Assembly (NCBI GenBank): GCA_029262895.1
Contig: JAJCYM010000046.1
Span: 34,593 to 98,592, forward strand
DNA length: 64,000 nucleotides
Direction: 5' to 3'
DNA from: Roseivirga sp.
GTDB taxonomy: Bacteria; Bacteroidota; Bacteroidia; Cytophagales; Cyclobacteriaceae
Positions within the stretch are counted from its first letter, which is position 1. Every line of letters begins with the position of its first letter. The notes under the pieces were generated by a model. It ran no database searches and had not been told where the DNA came from. It saw nothing but the letters and a program-made list of their open reading frames with translations. Both the position numbers and the translations under genes were made by a program. Positions 26,876-36,300 of the stretch are shown here, one piece after another.

Positions 26876-27530
26876 ACTTTCCAAGCCTCTAGCCGAATTT
26901 ATCGGAACATTTGCCTTAGTTTTTTGTGGCACAGGTGCCATGACTATCAATGAGGTGACTCAGGGTGCGGTTACTCATGTGGGTGTTGGACTAGTATGGG
27001 GTGCCATAGTATTGGTCATGATCTATGCTTTGGGTGATGTTTCCGGTTGTCATATTAACCCGGCAGTGACAATAGCCTTTTGGGCTGCCGGGAAATTTGA
27101 AGGCAAGCTGGTTCCTATTTATCTGATTGCTCAGGTGGTTGGCGCCATTGCAGCCAGCCTGACCTTGCAATTCTTGTTTCCTGAAAGTCTGGAACTTGGC
27201 ATGACGCTCTTTTCGGGGTCGGCCACACAGGCCTTTGTAATGGAAGTCATCATTACATTTTTCCTGATGTTCGTGATTTTGAATGTGGCCACCGGATCAA
27301 AAGAACAAGGCTTAATGGCCGGTCTTACGATTGGGTTTTACATCATGCTGGCTGCACTTTTTGCAGGACCTATTACCAGAGCCTCTCTAAATCCCGCCCG
27401 ATCCATTGGTCCTGCGTTAGTCTCAGGAAATATGGAGGAGCTTTGGCTGTATATCCTCGCGCCAATTGTAGGTGCGCTTCTCAGCATCCCATTTTGGAAA
27501 GTGATCAATTCTAATAAAACTAACCCATGA
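26850..27530 (+). CDS. MIP family channel (aquaglyceroporin of the ars operon)
   Basis: 226 residues with six membrane segments and two half-helices carrying NPA boxes, GCHINPAVTIAF and SLNPARSIGPA. GTG at 26850 gives MSQTAVAARLSKPLAEFIGTF and overlaps the ArsI gene by 26 bp. Situated between the arsI-like gene and arsC, it is best read as an arsenite efflux channel in the manner of AqpS of Sinorhizobium, replacing ArsB/Acr3, which are absent. Overlaps arsC by 4 bp (ATGA). Confidence 0.92.
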   Translation: MSQTAVAARLSKPLAEFIGTFALVFCGTGAMTINEVTQGAVTHVGVGLVWGAIVLVMIYALGDVSGCHINPAVTIAFWAAGKFEGKLVPIYLIAQVVGAIAASLTLQFLFPESLELGMTLFSGSATQAFVMEVIITFFLMFVILNVATGSKEQGLMAGLTIGFYIMLAALFAGPITRASLNPARSIGPALVSGNMEELWLYILAPIVGALLSIPFWKVINSNKTNP

Positions 27531-27940
27531 AGAAAGTACTTGTGCTCTGTACGGGTAACTCTTGTCGCTCACAACTTGCAGAAGGTTATCTCAGGCACTT
27601 TGCCGGCACCAAAGCTCAAGTGTACAGCGCTGGGGTGGAAACCCACGGGGTTAACCCTAAGGCCATTGCTACGATGGCTGAGGATGGTATAAGCATCAGC
27701 AATCACACGTCCAATCATATTGATGAGTACCAGGCCATTCGGTTTGACAAGGTGATTACAGTTTGTGACCATGCGCAAGAGAGATGTCCCGTCTTTCCAA
27801 CTACAGCCGAAAAATTCCACCACAATTTCCCTGACCCCGCCAAGGCCAAGGGAACCGAAGAGGAAATTCTTTCAGAATTCAGAAAAGTGAGAGATATGAT
27901 TAAGGCGTATAGCAAGGAGTTTGTCAAGAATCACCTCTAG
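27527..27940 (+). CDS. arsC: thioredoxin-coupled arsenate reductase
   Basis: 137 residues of the low-molecular-weight phosphatase fold. The P-loop CTGNSCRS (Cys8, Arg14) and the redox pair Cys80/Cys87 in VCDHAQERCPVF sit two positions before Cys10/82/89 of Staphylococcus ArsC, so this is the thioredoxin-linked class. It reduces arsenate to arsenite, which the adjacent channel could release. Last gene of the ars operon; no clear hairpin terminator follows. Confidence 0.95.
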   Translation: MKKVLVLCTGNSCRSQLAEGYLRHFAGTKAQVYSAGVETHGVNPKAIATMAEDGISISNHTSNHIDEYQAIRFDKVITVCDHAQERCPVFPTTAEKFHHNFPDPAKAKGTEEEILSEFRKVRDMIKAYSKEFVKNHL

Positions 27941-28018
27941 TCGCAAGCCCCAAGTCCAAGATTAAGACCCATAACGGCTGAGAGATCACTTTAATGTCCG
28001 TAATTTAGGCCTGCAACC

Positions 28019-28744
28019 ATGGTCAAATTGTTCGAGAATACAGAGGTCTTTGCACTCAAAATCAATAGAGAAGTTGATCAGAAGCACTTTACCAGACTTC
28101 TGGAGTTTCTCAATCCTGAGTTACAGGAAAAAGCCAAGGCATTTAAGTATGCGGATAGGCGCCAAACTGCACTTTTTTCAAATTTACTGGTCAGGTGGTT
28201 ATTTCAAAAATTTGGCCTCATTCAAACCGTACAGCTGGTGTATTTCTATGGAGAACACGGCAAACCAGTAATACTCACTGCACAGGACATAAAATTTAAT
28301 GTGTCGCATTCCGGGCACTGGATCGTCTGTGCTATAAGCCCAGACGAGGTTGGGATTGATATAGAAGAAAGGAAAACCCGTAACATAGACATGATAGACA
28401 ACGTTTTGTCTGACGAGGAAAAGCGCTCTTTGAAAGCAACCAATAGTCTATTCCGAACATCCTTATTCTACAATATATGGACCGTTAAGGAAAGTTATTT
28501 GAAAGCGCTTGGAGGGGGCTTGTACGAGCCAATCGAATTATCAAAACTGGTAACAAGTTTTTCAGGAGGTCAACCTGAGTTGTCGCTAGAACAAGAAAAA
28601 ATACCATCATGGAAATTCCATGAATTTAAGATAGACCCGAACTACAGCATGACGGTCTGTCACAGGTCAAAAAACATTAAACAAGAGGTAACCTTTGTGA
28701 AAATTGATGATATTATAAGGGATACCCTAAGCTCAAAATATTAA
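28019..28744 (+). CDS. Sfp-type 4'-phosphopantetheinyl transferase
   Basis: 241 residues, two-lobed Sfp/Gsp family. Motifs: FNVSHSGHWIVCAI (substrate and CoA site), EVGIDIEE (Mg-binding Asp/Glu) and FYNIWTVKESYLKALGGGL (the WxxKESxxK core). It transfers phosphopantetheine from CoA to carrier-protein serines. The polyketide synthase gene starts at the very next base after its stop, so its in-operon target is almost certainly the ACP of that enzyme. Confidence 0.93.
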   Translation: MVKLFENTEVFALKINREVDQKHFTRLLEFLNPELQEKAKAFKYADRRQTALFSNLLVRWLFQKFGLIQTVQLVYFYGEHGKPVILTAQDIKFNVSHSGHWIVCAISPDEVGIDIEERKTRNIDMIDNVLSDEEKRSLKATNSLFRTSLFYNIWTVKESYLKALGGGLYEPIELSKLVTSFSGGQPELSLEQEKIPSWKFHEFKIDPNYSMTVCHRSKNIKQEVTFVKIDDIIRDTLSSKY

Positions 28745-31700
28745 ATGGAGAAGCAAGATAGGTCGCAAGAAATAGCCATTATTGGCATGTCGTGCAGGTT
28801 TCCTGGCGCCAATGACATTGATACATTTTGGTCGAATCTGGTCAATGGCGTGGAATCTATTTCGAAATTCACCAAAAAGGAGTTATTGGAACAAGGAATT
28901 CCATTGGCTGACTTACAATCTGACAAATACGTAAGAGCCAAAGGTTATATAGAAGATTGTGATCATTTTGATGCCGACTTCTTTGGCTATCCTCCCCGCG
29001 ATGCCATGAAAATGGATCCGCAAATAAGACTTCTACACGAATGTTCCTACGAAGCTTTTGAAAGGGCGGCTTATGATCTGGATCGTACCGAGGCCAAGGT
29101 CGGTGCCTTTTTTGGTGCTAACGAAAACCAGGCCTGGCTAAGAATGGTAGGCTCAGAGATTACCAATGACCCCTCAGAACAATACGACACTTTCATACTT
29201 AATTTCAGGGAATACACCGCCACCAGGGTTTCTCACAACTTGAATCTGAAAGGCCCTTCATTCACCGTACTTACCGCCTGTTCAACCTCTTTGGTTGCCG
29301 TTCATTTGGCTTGCCAATCACTGATGAGAGGCGAAAGCGAGATGGCACTGGCCGGTGGAGCTTCTCTGACATTCCCAATGAAATCGGGTTATGATTATCG
29401 AGATGGACTTATGGTCTCAAAAGACGGACATTGTAAAACCTTTGATAAAAATGCAGATGGCACAGTCTTCGGAGATGGTGTTGGCGTGGTTTTATTAAAA
29501 CCCCTGGAAAAGGCAATCAGAGACAAAGATCACATCCATGCCATAATCAAAGGTTCAGCAGTCAACAACGATGGCAATGACAAAATCGGTTATACTGCAC
29601 CAAGCCAGAATGGACAAGAGGCTGTAATTAATGAAGCCTTAAAAAGTGCTAAGGTTGATCCTCGGACTGTGGGCTATCTTGAGGCACATGGTACAGCCAC
29701 AAAGGTTGGAGACCCTATCGAAGCCAACGCACTGATCAATAGTTATGGCCCTACAGAACCAGGCTTTAGAAAAATAGGCTCGGTAAAAACCAATATCGGG
29801 CATGTCAATGTAGCTGCAGGTGCGGCAGCATTAATTAAGGTGGCACTTTCACTGGAAAACGAGCAAATCCCTCCTCACCTTAACTTTAAGGAAATCAATC
29901 CTTCCATCAAGCAGAAAGATGAGTTTTTCACTATTCCTACAGAGGCTGTTGCCTTTTCAAAATTAGATGCACCTCAACGAGCAGGGGTTAGTGCTTTTGG
30001 TTTTGGTGGCACTAATGCCCATATGATATTAGAAGCGGCTCCTAAGAAGTCAAGGAAAAAGAAGATTGAAAATCATCGCCTCGTTACCATTTCAGCACGC
30101 ACCGTCAATGCGCTTAAGGAAAGAAGAAAAAATCTGGCGTCACATTTAAAAAAGAATCCTTCAGTCAACCTTAACGATGTGGCTTTCTCATTGAATATGG
30201 GTAGAAGACAGTTTAAATATAGAAGCCACATTGTCGCCAAAAATAGCCATGATGCAATAGACAAGCTCAAAAAGCACACCCCTTTCCAAACTTTCGAAGC
30301 GAAAAAGCCCGTTGCATTTATGTTCCCTGGCCAGGGGTCCCAATACATACATATGGGTAAAGAGCTCTACGAAACTGAGACCATTTTCAAGGCTACCATA
30401 GATGATTGTGATAAAATATTGGAACCCATTCTTGGCATCTCACTCATCGAATTAATCTACTCCAATGGGGATCTGGAAGAGGCAGAATCGCGACTAATGG
30501 AAACGCAGTATGCGCAACCCGCCATTTTTGCCATTTCCTTGGCAACAGCCCGTTTGATAAAGCATTGGGGAGTGAAGCCCGATTTGCTTTTAGGGCATAG
30601 TGTTGGTGAATATGTGGCCGCCTGTTTGTCAGGTGTCTTTACTTTAGAAGAAGCACTGAAGCTGATCACAAAACGTGGCCAGTTGATCCAACAACAACCC
30701 GAAGGAGATATGCTGGCAGTGGCTTTGTCCAAAACCGCTGTCCGCTCCTATCTCTCGCCCGAACTGTCCTTAGCGGCAGTAAATGCGCCTACGCTGTCAG
30801 TAATCTCGGGATCGAAAAAAGTTGTTGGTGATTTACAAAACACCCTAAAAAAGCAAGGCATAGTTACGCAGCCACTTCGCACATCACACCCTTTTCACTC
30901 GCACTTAATGGAACCTGTGCTCGATGAATTTGAGGAAATATTCAAGGAAGTGGTTAAACCAAAATCGCCTAGCATACCTATTATTTCTACGGTAACAGGT
31001 GAAATCGTGCTTAACGGAATTCTAAGCTCAGCTGACTATTGGAAAAAGAACATAAGACAGCCCGTGCTTTTTTCTCAGGCGGTCAAAAGATTGATCCATG
31101 ACAACTCACATCTGCTTGTGGAAATTGGTCCAGGCACTACATTGGGCGGATTGATCAGAATGAATCAAAATGGAGGGACAAGTCCAAAAGTTGTTGCCAC
31201 ACTACCAAGTAGTTTAGAAGCCCAGCGTTCTTCACAAGAATTCATTTTAAATGCGCTTGGCGAACTATGGCAGAATGGTGTTGATCTTAATTGGAACTTA
31301 CTTCAGGATGGTGATGCGAGGAAAACCCCCTTGCCTACCTACCCCTTTGAACGACAAAAATTTGCCCCAAGCATAAACAAGGCACCGAAAGTTTCAAACA
31401 GAGACGCCTTCCAAAAGAACCCTGACTTAACACAGTGGTTTTATGCTCCGACCTGGAAAAGGAGTGTTAAGACTGGTACTGCCTTAAAGCTGAGGAAAAA
31501 GGAAAACTGGCTTGTCTTTGCAGATGACTCAAAGACTTCAAAACAGGTCATTGCTTCCTTAAAGGAACAGGGAACACATTGTTTTGTCATTAAAAAAGCC
31601 AGGCAATTCAAGAAGGTTTCAACATTTGAATATGAGGTAAACCCGATAGAGCTTGCCGATTACGACACATTGTTTTCCCATCTTGAAAAGCTAAAAAAGT

Positions 31701-33232
31701 TACCTCATAAGGTCGTTCATCTTTGGAATTTTGAAAGTACTGATTCGGCTGAAGGTCAGAGGTATTCTGGTTTTTACAGTCTATTGTATTTTGCAAAGAC
31801 CATTGGCAAACACAACTTTACGCGTGATTTAAGCCTATCCGTGATTACCGACCGCGCTTATCAGGTCATTGGTAATGAAACCGTCAATCATCAGGCTTCT
31901 GAATTGGTGGGGCCAACCAAAGTCATTCCACAAGAATTCACAAATGTGAAAAGCATCCATCTGGATTTTTCTTCGAGCGATTCAGATTCCAAACAAAGAG
32001 CGTCTCAAATTTTGGTGGAAACCAACGGGACTATGGATGAGCAAATTCTGGCTTATAGAAATGACCTGAGGTGGGTACAGCAATTTGAAAAATCACCAGT
32101 ACCTATTTCCAAAGCTAACCCAATCCGTGAAAATGGTGTTTTCCTTTTGACAGGTGGATTAGGTGGTCTGGGTCTGGTTTTGGCCGATTTTCTTGGCAAA
32201 AAATCTCAACCTACCCTCATTTTCACTAGTCGTTCCAAATTTCCTAAGGAAAGCGAATGGCTTGACTGGTTGAAAGACAACAAAAGAGACAATCCCATTT
32301 CACTGAAAATCAAAAGACTTCAAGCGCTTACAAAGAAAGGAGTCAAAGTCCGTTTTATTCAAGGTGATATCGCTGATTTACCTACAATGCAAAAGGAAGT
32401 TCGCAGGATAGAAAAGGAGATTGGAAAAGTAAATGGAATTATTCATGCGGCTGGGATTCCTGGAGAAGGAATTATGCAGCTTAGAGAGCCTCACGAAGTA
32501 GAAAAAGTAATGCTGCCAAAAATTGAGGGCACTCAAAATCTGCTTGAGATTTTCAAGGCTCACGAATTGGATTTTATGGTGCTGTGCTCTTCCATTGCCT
32601 CTATCATAGGAGGTGTAGGCCTGGTGGATTATTGCTCAGCCAATCATTATCTTGATTCTGTGGCTAGCACCACCAAGCTCAAAGGTGGCGGTCAAATTGT
32701 CTCTGTAGGATGGGACATGTGGGGAGAAACCGGTATGGGCCTCAAGACTTATGTGCCCAATGAATTAAAAGAATGGTTTGACAATGAACTCAAGAATGGC
32801 ATCACTTCTAAAGAGGGCCAAAAGATTTTAAACAGTATCTTGAACTGGCAGGGAAGCTCCAATATTGTGGTTTCTACCAGAGATCTCCAAAGGCGCATTG
32901 ACCTTTGGATAAAAAGGGAGTTTTTCAAGGAGAGAGACTCCAACCAGGAAGCCGAAGAAAAGAAACCAAAGTTCTCCAGACCGGAATTGAGCAACAGCTA
33001 TGTAAAGCCTAAAACAAAAACTGAGCAGAGAGTGGCCAAGAACTGGGAAAACCTCTTTGGTATTAAAAATATTGGCCGATTCGACAACTTTTTCGAGATT
33101 GGAGGACATTCATTGTTGGCTACAATTTTGGTAAACAAGCTCAGAAAAGAATTTAGTAAGAACCTGTCCATTCGAGATGTAATGGACCATCCTACGGTTG
33201 CAGAAATTGCTACTGTGGTGGACGACAAATAA
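28745..33232 (+). CDS. type I polyketide synthase, KS-AT-KR-ACP
   Basis: 1495 residues. KS domain ~8-435 with active Cys179 (LTACSTSLVAV), His315 (EAHGTATKVGDP) and His353 (NIGHVNVAAGA). AT ~510-815 with GQGSQ and Ser619 (GHSVGEY). A structural KR half is followed by the catalytic KR ~1130-1320, with GGLGGLG at 1137 and the VDYCSANHYLD Tyr/Asn pair. The C-terminal ACP carries Ser1456 (GGHSLLA). There is no DH, ER, thioesterase or docking domain, so one extension and ketoreduction is predicted, with release by another enzyme. Product unknown. Directly preceded by its own Sfp-type activator; a membrane protein follows after 5 bp. Confidence 0.95.
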   Translation: MEKQDRSQEIAIIGMSCRFPGANDIDTFWSNLVNGVESISKFTKKELLEQGIPLADLQSDKYVRAKGYIEDCDHFDADFFGYPPRDAMKMDPQIRLLHECSYEAFERAAYDLDRTEAKVGAFFGANENQAWLRMVGSEITNDPSEQYDTFILNFREYTATRVSHNLNLKGPSFTVLTACSTSLVAVHLACQSLMRGESEMALAGGASLTFPMKSGYDYRDGLMVSKDGHCKTFDKNADGTVFGDGVGVVLLKPLEKAIRDKDHIHAIIKGSAVNNDGNDKIGYTAPSQNGQEAVINEALKSAKVDPRTVGYLEAHGTATKVGDPIEANALINSYGPTEPGFRKIGSVKTNIGHVNVAAGAAALIKVALSLENEQIPPHLNFKEINPSIKQKDEFFTIPTEAVAFSKLDAPQRAGVSAFGFGGTNAHMILEAAPKKSRKKKIENHRLVTISARTVNALKERRKNLASHLKKNPSVNLNDVAFSLNMGRRQFKYRSHIVAKNSHDAIDKLKKHTPFQTFEAKKPVAFMFPGQGSQYIHMGKELYETETIFKATIDDCDKILEPILGISLIELIYSNGDLEEAESRLMETQYAQPAIFAISLATARLIKHWGVKPDLLLGHSVGEYVAACLSGVFTLEEALKLITKRGQLIQQQPEGDMLAVALSKTAVRSYLSPELSLAAVNAPTLSVISGSKKVVGDLQNTLKKQGIVTQPLRTSHPFHSHLMEPVLDEFEEIFKEVVKPKSPSIPIISTVTGEIVLNGILSSADYWKKNIRQPVLFSQAVKRLIHDNSHLLVEIGPGTTLGGLIRMNQNGGTSPKVVATLPSSLEAQRSSQEFILNALGELWQNGVDLNWNLLQDGDARKTPLPTYPFERQKFAPSINKAPKVSNRDAFQKNPDLTQWFYAPTWKRSVKTGTALKLRKKENWLVFADDSKTSKQVIASLKEQGTHCFVIKKARQFKKVSTFEYEVNPIELADYDTLFSHLEKLKKLPHKVVHLWNFESTDSAEGQRYSGFYSLLYFAKTIGKHNFTRDLSLSVITDRAYQVIGNETVNHQASELVGPTKVIPQEFTNVKSIHLDFSSSDSDSKQRASQILVETNGTMDEQILAYRNDLRWVQQFEKSPVPISKANPIRENGVFLLTGGLGGLGLVLADFLGKKSQPTLIFTSRSKFPKESEWLDWLKDNKRDNPISLKIKRLQALTKKGVKVRFIQGDIADLPTMQKEVRRIEKEIGKVNGIIHAAGIPGEGIMQLREPHEVEKVMLPKIEGTQNLLEIFKAHELDFMVLCSSIASIIGGVGLVDYCSANHYLDSVASTTKLKGGGQIVSVGWDMWGETGMGLKTYVPNELKEWFDNELKNGITSKEGQKILNSILNWQGSSNIVVSTRDLQRRIDLWIKREFFKERDSNQEAEEKKPKFSRPELSNSYVKPKTKTEQRVAKNWENLFGIKNIGRFDNFFEIGGHSLLATILVNKLRKEFSKNLSIRDVMDHPTVAEIATVVDDK

Positions 33233-33237
33233 GCTCC

Positions 33238-34122
33238 TTGGAATTTTCAGACATCACTTATCTTATTCTCGCCTTTGCAGGAGGCATTATTGGCGCTAGT
33301 CTTGGAGGATTGAATGCCTTTGTGCTCTGTGGGATTTCCTGTGTAGTTGGCACGGTATACGGCATGATTACCGGTGACCAGAGTTTTAATGAGGCCATTA
33401 CCTGGGGGCCATTTTTAAGCCCTCATATTACTTTTAGCGGTGCCGTGGCAGCCGCAGCATTCGCTACTAAGAAAAACAGATTGGACAGCGGTCGGAACAT
33501 TACCACTCCCCTTATTAGCCACAGCGACTTATCCATTATACTGGTGGCCGGAAGTTTTGGCCTTCTGGGTGAATTACTCCTTCGTGGCATTGACTTCATC
33601 CCGATGATTGGGGAATACCCTGCTACCAATTCCATTTCATTGGCGCTAATCATTTCTGCCTTTATAGTCCGTTTGACTTTTGGAAAAACAGGCTTGACAG
33701 GCCCTGTTCAAGGAAATAGATGGGAGACAGATCCCAACACAGAATGGAGTCCGTGGAGTCTTCCGCTCTGGCAAGTGATCGTTCTTGGCCTTGCTTTCGC
33801 CTTGCCGGCTGCCTATATCAATCAGGCCCTGCCTGGTTCCACAGGAATCGTTTTTGGGTTCGCAGCCGTCTCTTTAATTCTTTTCCAAACCGGAGCTAAA
33901 ATTCCTGTGTCTCACCATATTGTTCTGGCTGCAGAATACGGCACAGTAATGACGGGTAACCTTTGGTGGGGAGTCTGCTTTGGTCTGATAGCAGCACTAT
34001 TTGCAGAAATCAGTGCCCGCCTTTTTCTGAATCATGGCGATACCCATATTGATCCTCCGGCTATGGCCTTGGTGGCTGTGTATACGATCATACCAATACT
34101 CGGTCTCACCGGACTTTTTTAA
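33238..34122 (+). CDS. polytopic membrane protein of unknown function
   Basis: 294 residues with about 8 hydrophobic segments rich in Gly/Ala (AGGIIGASLGGLNAFVL at the start, PILGLTGLF at the end). No transporter family motif recognised. TTG at 33238 is the chosen start because there is no in-frame ATG until codon 43, which would remove the first membrane helix. It begins 5 bp after the polyketide synthase stop, so is likely in the same operon; an export role for the product is possible but not shown. Confidence 0.7.
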   Translation: MEFSDITYLILAFAGGIIGASLGGLNAFVLCGISCVVGTVYGMITGDQSFNEAITWGPFLSPHITFSGAVAAAAFATKKNRLDSGRNITTPLISHSDLSIILVAGSFGLLGELLLRGIDFIPMIGEYPATNSISLALIISAFIVRLTFGKTGLTGPVQGNRWETDPNTEWSPWSLPLWQVIVLGLAFALPAAYINQALPGSTGIVFGFAAVSLILFQTGAKIPVSHHIVLAAEYGTVMTGNLWWGVCFGLIAALFAEISARLFLNHGDTHIDPPAMALVAVYTIIPILGLTGLF

Positions 34123-34158
34123 CCCGGTTTAACTTTCTTTTTTAAATATTCATTCGAC

Positions 34159-34166
34159 TATCTTTG
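34159..34166 (+). promoter_or_regulatory. candidate -7 box directly before rlmD
   Basis: TATCTTTG fits TAnnTTTG and lies only 5 bp before the ATG at 34172, which would give a nearly leaderless mRNA. No good -33 element was found, so weak evidence. Confidence 0.3.
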
Positions 34167-34171
34167 CGGCC

Positions 34172-35575
34172 ATGGGCAAATACAGGGGAAAGCAGAAGAT
34201 ACTTGAAAGAGTAAAAATCGATGGCATAGCTGCTGAGGGCAAGTGTATAGCACGTGTTGATGAGCAAGTGGTATTTGTCGAGAAAGTCGCTCCTGGAGAC
34301 GTTGTTGATATTCAGATCACCCGTAAGAAAAAGAACTTTCTGGAGGGCAGGCCTGTCCATTTTCATGAGTATTCAAAAGACCGAGTCGACCCATTCTGTC
34401 AGCATTTCGGACTTTGTGGTGGTTGCAAATGGCAGCATATCCCTTACGATATTCAATTGAAATACAAACACCAGCAAGTAGTTGATTGTCTGGAAAGAAT
34501 TGCGAAAGTAGAGCTGCCCGAAATCAATCAAATCCTTCCCTCTGCGCAAACCCAATTCTACCGCAACAAGTTGGAATACACCTTCTCCAATTGGAAATGG
34601 CTTACAAATGAAGAAATCAATTCAGGAGAAGAGCTGGATCGCAATGGGCTGGGCTTTCATATTCCCGGCCGTTTTGATAAAATATTAGATATCGAAAAAT
34701 GCTATCACCAACCAGATCCCTCCAACGCAATTCGAATTGCCACCAGAGACTTTTGCAAAGAAAATGAAATCCCCTTTTATGATTTGGTGAAGCAAACAGG
34801 AGTGATGAGAAATCTGATCATCCGGACCTCAAGTACAGGTGATTTAATGGTCATTGTACAATTTGCTAAGGAGCATGAAAAGAATGAGAACCTCCTTTCC
34901 TTCCTCAAATCAACCTTTCAGGAAATCACCTCATTACAATACGTCATTAATGGCAAAGGCAATGACACCTATAATGATTTGGAAGTAATCACCTTTCATG
35001 GTGAAGCCTACATCACCGAAAAAATGGAGGAAGTGCAATTTAGAATAGGGCCTAAATCCTTCTACCAAACCAACTCCGATCAAGCCTATGAACTTTATAA
35101 GGTGGCCAGGGATTTTGCCAAATTAAGCGGAACTGAAGTAGTTTATGACCTCTATACAGGTACAGGCACCATTGCCAATTTTATAGCAAAGGATGCTAAA
35201 CAGGTCGTAGGAATCGATTATATCGAGTCAGCCATTGAAGATGCCAGGGTTAACAGTCAAACCAATGGTCTGGATAACACGCTGTTTTATGCAGGTGATA
35301 TGAAAGACGTTTTGACAGAAGAGTTTATGGCCAAAAACACGCGGCCAGATTTAATCATTACCGATCCGCCAAGGGCTGGAATGCATGTTTCCGTTGTGGA
35401 TATGCTGCTGAGCATAACGGCTCCAAAAATTGTTTATATCAGTTGTAATCCGGCTACTCAGGCCAGGGATATCGCCATCTTGGATCAAAAATATAAAGTG
35501 ACCAGAGTTCAACCTGTTGATATGTTCCCTCAGACTCATCATGTGGAGAATGTGGTCTTGTTGGAGTTGAGATAG
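34172..35575 (+). CDS. rlmD: 23S rRNA (uracil-5-)-methyltransferase RlmD
   Basis: 467 residues of the TrmA/RlmCD superfamily. N-terminal TRAM domain (~8-65), an Fe-S cysteine cluster CQHFGLCGGCKWQH (~73-86), a SAM-binding core (VYDLYTGTGTIANF) and the catalytic TDPPRAGMH and YISCNPATQARD motifs with the nucleophilic Cys. It would make m5U in 23S rRNA (RlmD or RlmCD type). Its last 15 codons (35531-35575, QTHHVENVVLLELR) are echoed in three downstream intergenic repeats, marking this 3' end as a probable integration site. Confidence 0.93.
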   Translation: MGKYRGKQKILERVKIDGIAAEGKCIARVDEQVVFVEKVAPGDVVDIQITRKKKNFLEGRPVHFHEYSKDRVDPFCQHFGLCGGCKWQHIPYDIQLKYKHQQVVDCLERIAKVELPEINQILPSAQTQFYRNKLEYTFSNWKWLTNEEINSGEELDRNGLGFHIPGRFDKILDIEKCYHQPDPSNAIRIATRDFCKENEIPFYDLVKQTGVMRNLIIRTSSTGDLMVIVQFAKEHEKNENLLSFLKSTFQEITSLQYVINGKGNDTYNDLEVITFHGEAYITEKMEEVQFRIGPKSFYQTNSDQAYELYKVARDFAKLSGTEVVYDLYTGTGTIANFIAKDAKQVVGIDYIESAIEDARVNSQTNGLDNTLFYAGDMKDVLTEEFMAKNTRPDLIITDPPRAGMHVSVVDMLLSITAPKIVYISCNPATQARDIAILDQKYKVTRVQPVDMFPQTHHVENVVLLELR

Positions 35576-35739
35576 GAAAACGAACAAGAACGGGGACTTG
35601 AATACTGACCCATGGGCACTTGACAACATAAAATTCATCAAAGCCGAACCAGAGGGTTAAAGGACTTCGAGAGTCAACTTTAAACTCAGAAAGGCGTCCG
35701 GTTCTTTTGATGGGAAATACGTATACTATCAAAAGCCCA

Positions 35740-36300
35740 ATGAAACTCTATATCAAGTATATGGTTAGCCTGCGTTGCAAAATCCTTGTAAAGCAAGAAT
35801 TGGATAAGCTGAGCTTGAAACATGCCATTGTGGAATTGGGCACTGTGGAAATCCTTGGCAAATTTTCCAATGAACAACGCTCGTTGTTGAGAGCTAATTT
35901 GCTCAAATCCGGGCTGGAACTTCTGGATGATAAAAAGAGTATTCTCGTGGATAGAATCAAGAATGTAATCATTGAAATGATTCATTACTCTGAAGAAATA
36001 CCAAAGGTGAACTATTCAGATTACATCAGCGAGAAGTTGGATTACGACTACACCTATTTGGCAAACACCTTTTCAGATGTAAAGGGCATAACGATTCAAC
36101 AATTCATTATTCTGAATAAAATCGAAAAAGTAAAAGAGCTGATCTTGTATGATGAACTCAGCCTGTCTGAAATTTCTTATAAGCTTCACTATAGCAGTGC
36201 TGCTCATATGTCTAACCAGTTTAAGAAAATAACAGGCCTCACTCCCTCCTTCTATAAAAAGCTAAAGGAAAAAAGAAATTCCAATCTTGAGAATCTTTGA
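35740..36300 (+). CDS. AraC-type helix-turn-helix regulator
   Basis: 186 residues from ATG 35740 (MKLYIKYMVSLRCK, a start I recall in relatives; the frame is open to TTG 35707 and ATG 35710). The N-terminal ~75 residues form a small domain without a known name. The C-terminal ~100 are a two-HTH AraC DNA-binding domain (LSEISYKLHYSSAAHMSNQFKKITGLTPSFYKKLK). The target is unknown; it is the first gene behind rlmD in the proposed island. Confidence 0.85.
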   Translation: MKLYIKYMVSLRCKILVKQELDKLSLKHAIVELGTVEILGKFSNEQRSLLRANLLKSGLELLDDKKSILVDRIKNVIIEMIHYSEEIPKVNYSDYISEKLDYDYTYLANTFSDVKGITIQQFIILNKIEKVKELILYDELSLSEISYKLHYSSAAHMSNQFKKITGLTPSFYKKLKEKRNSNLENL

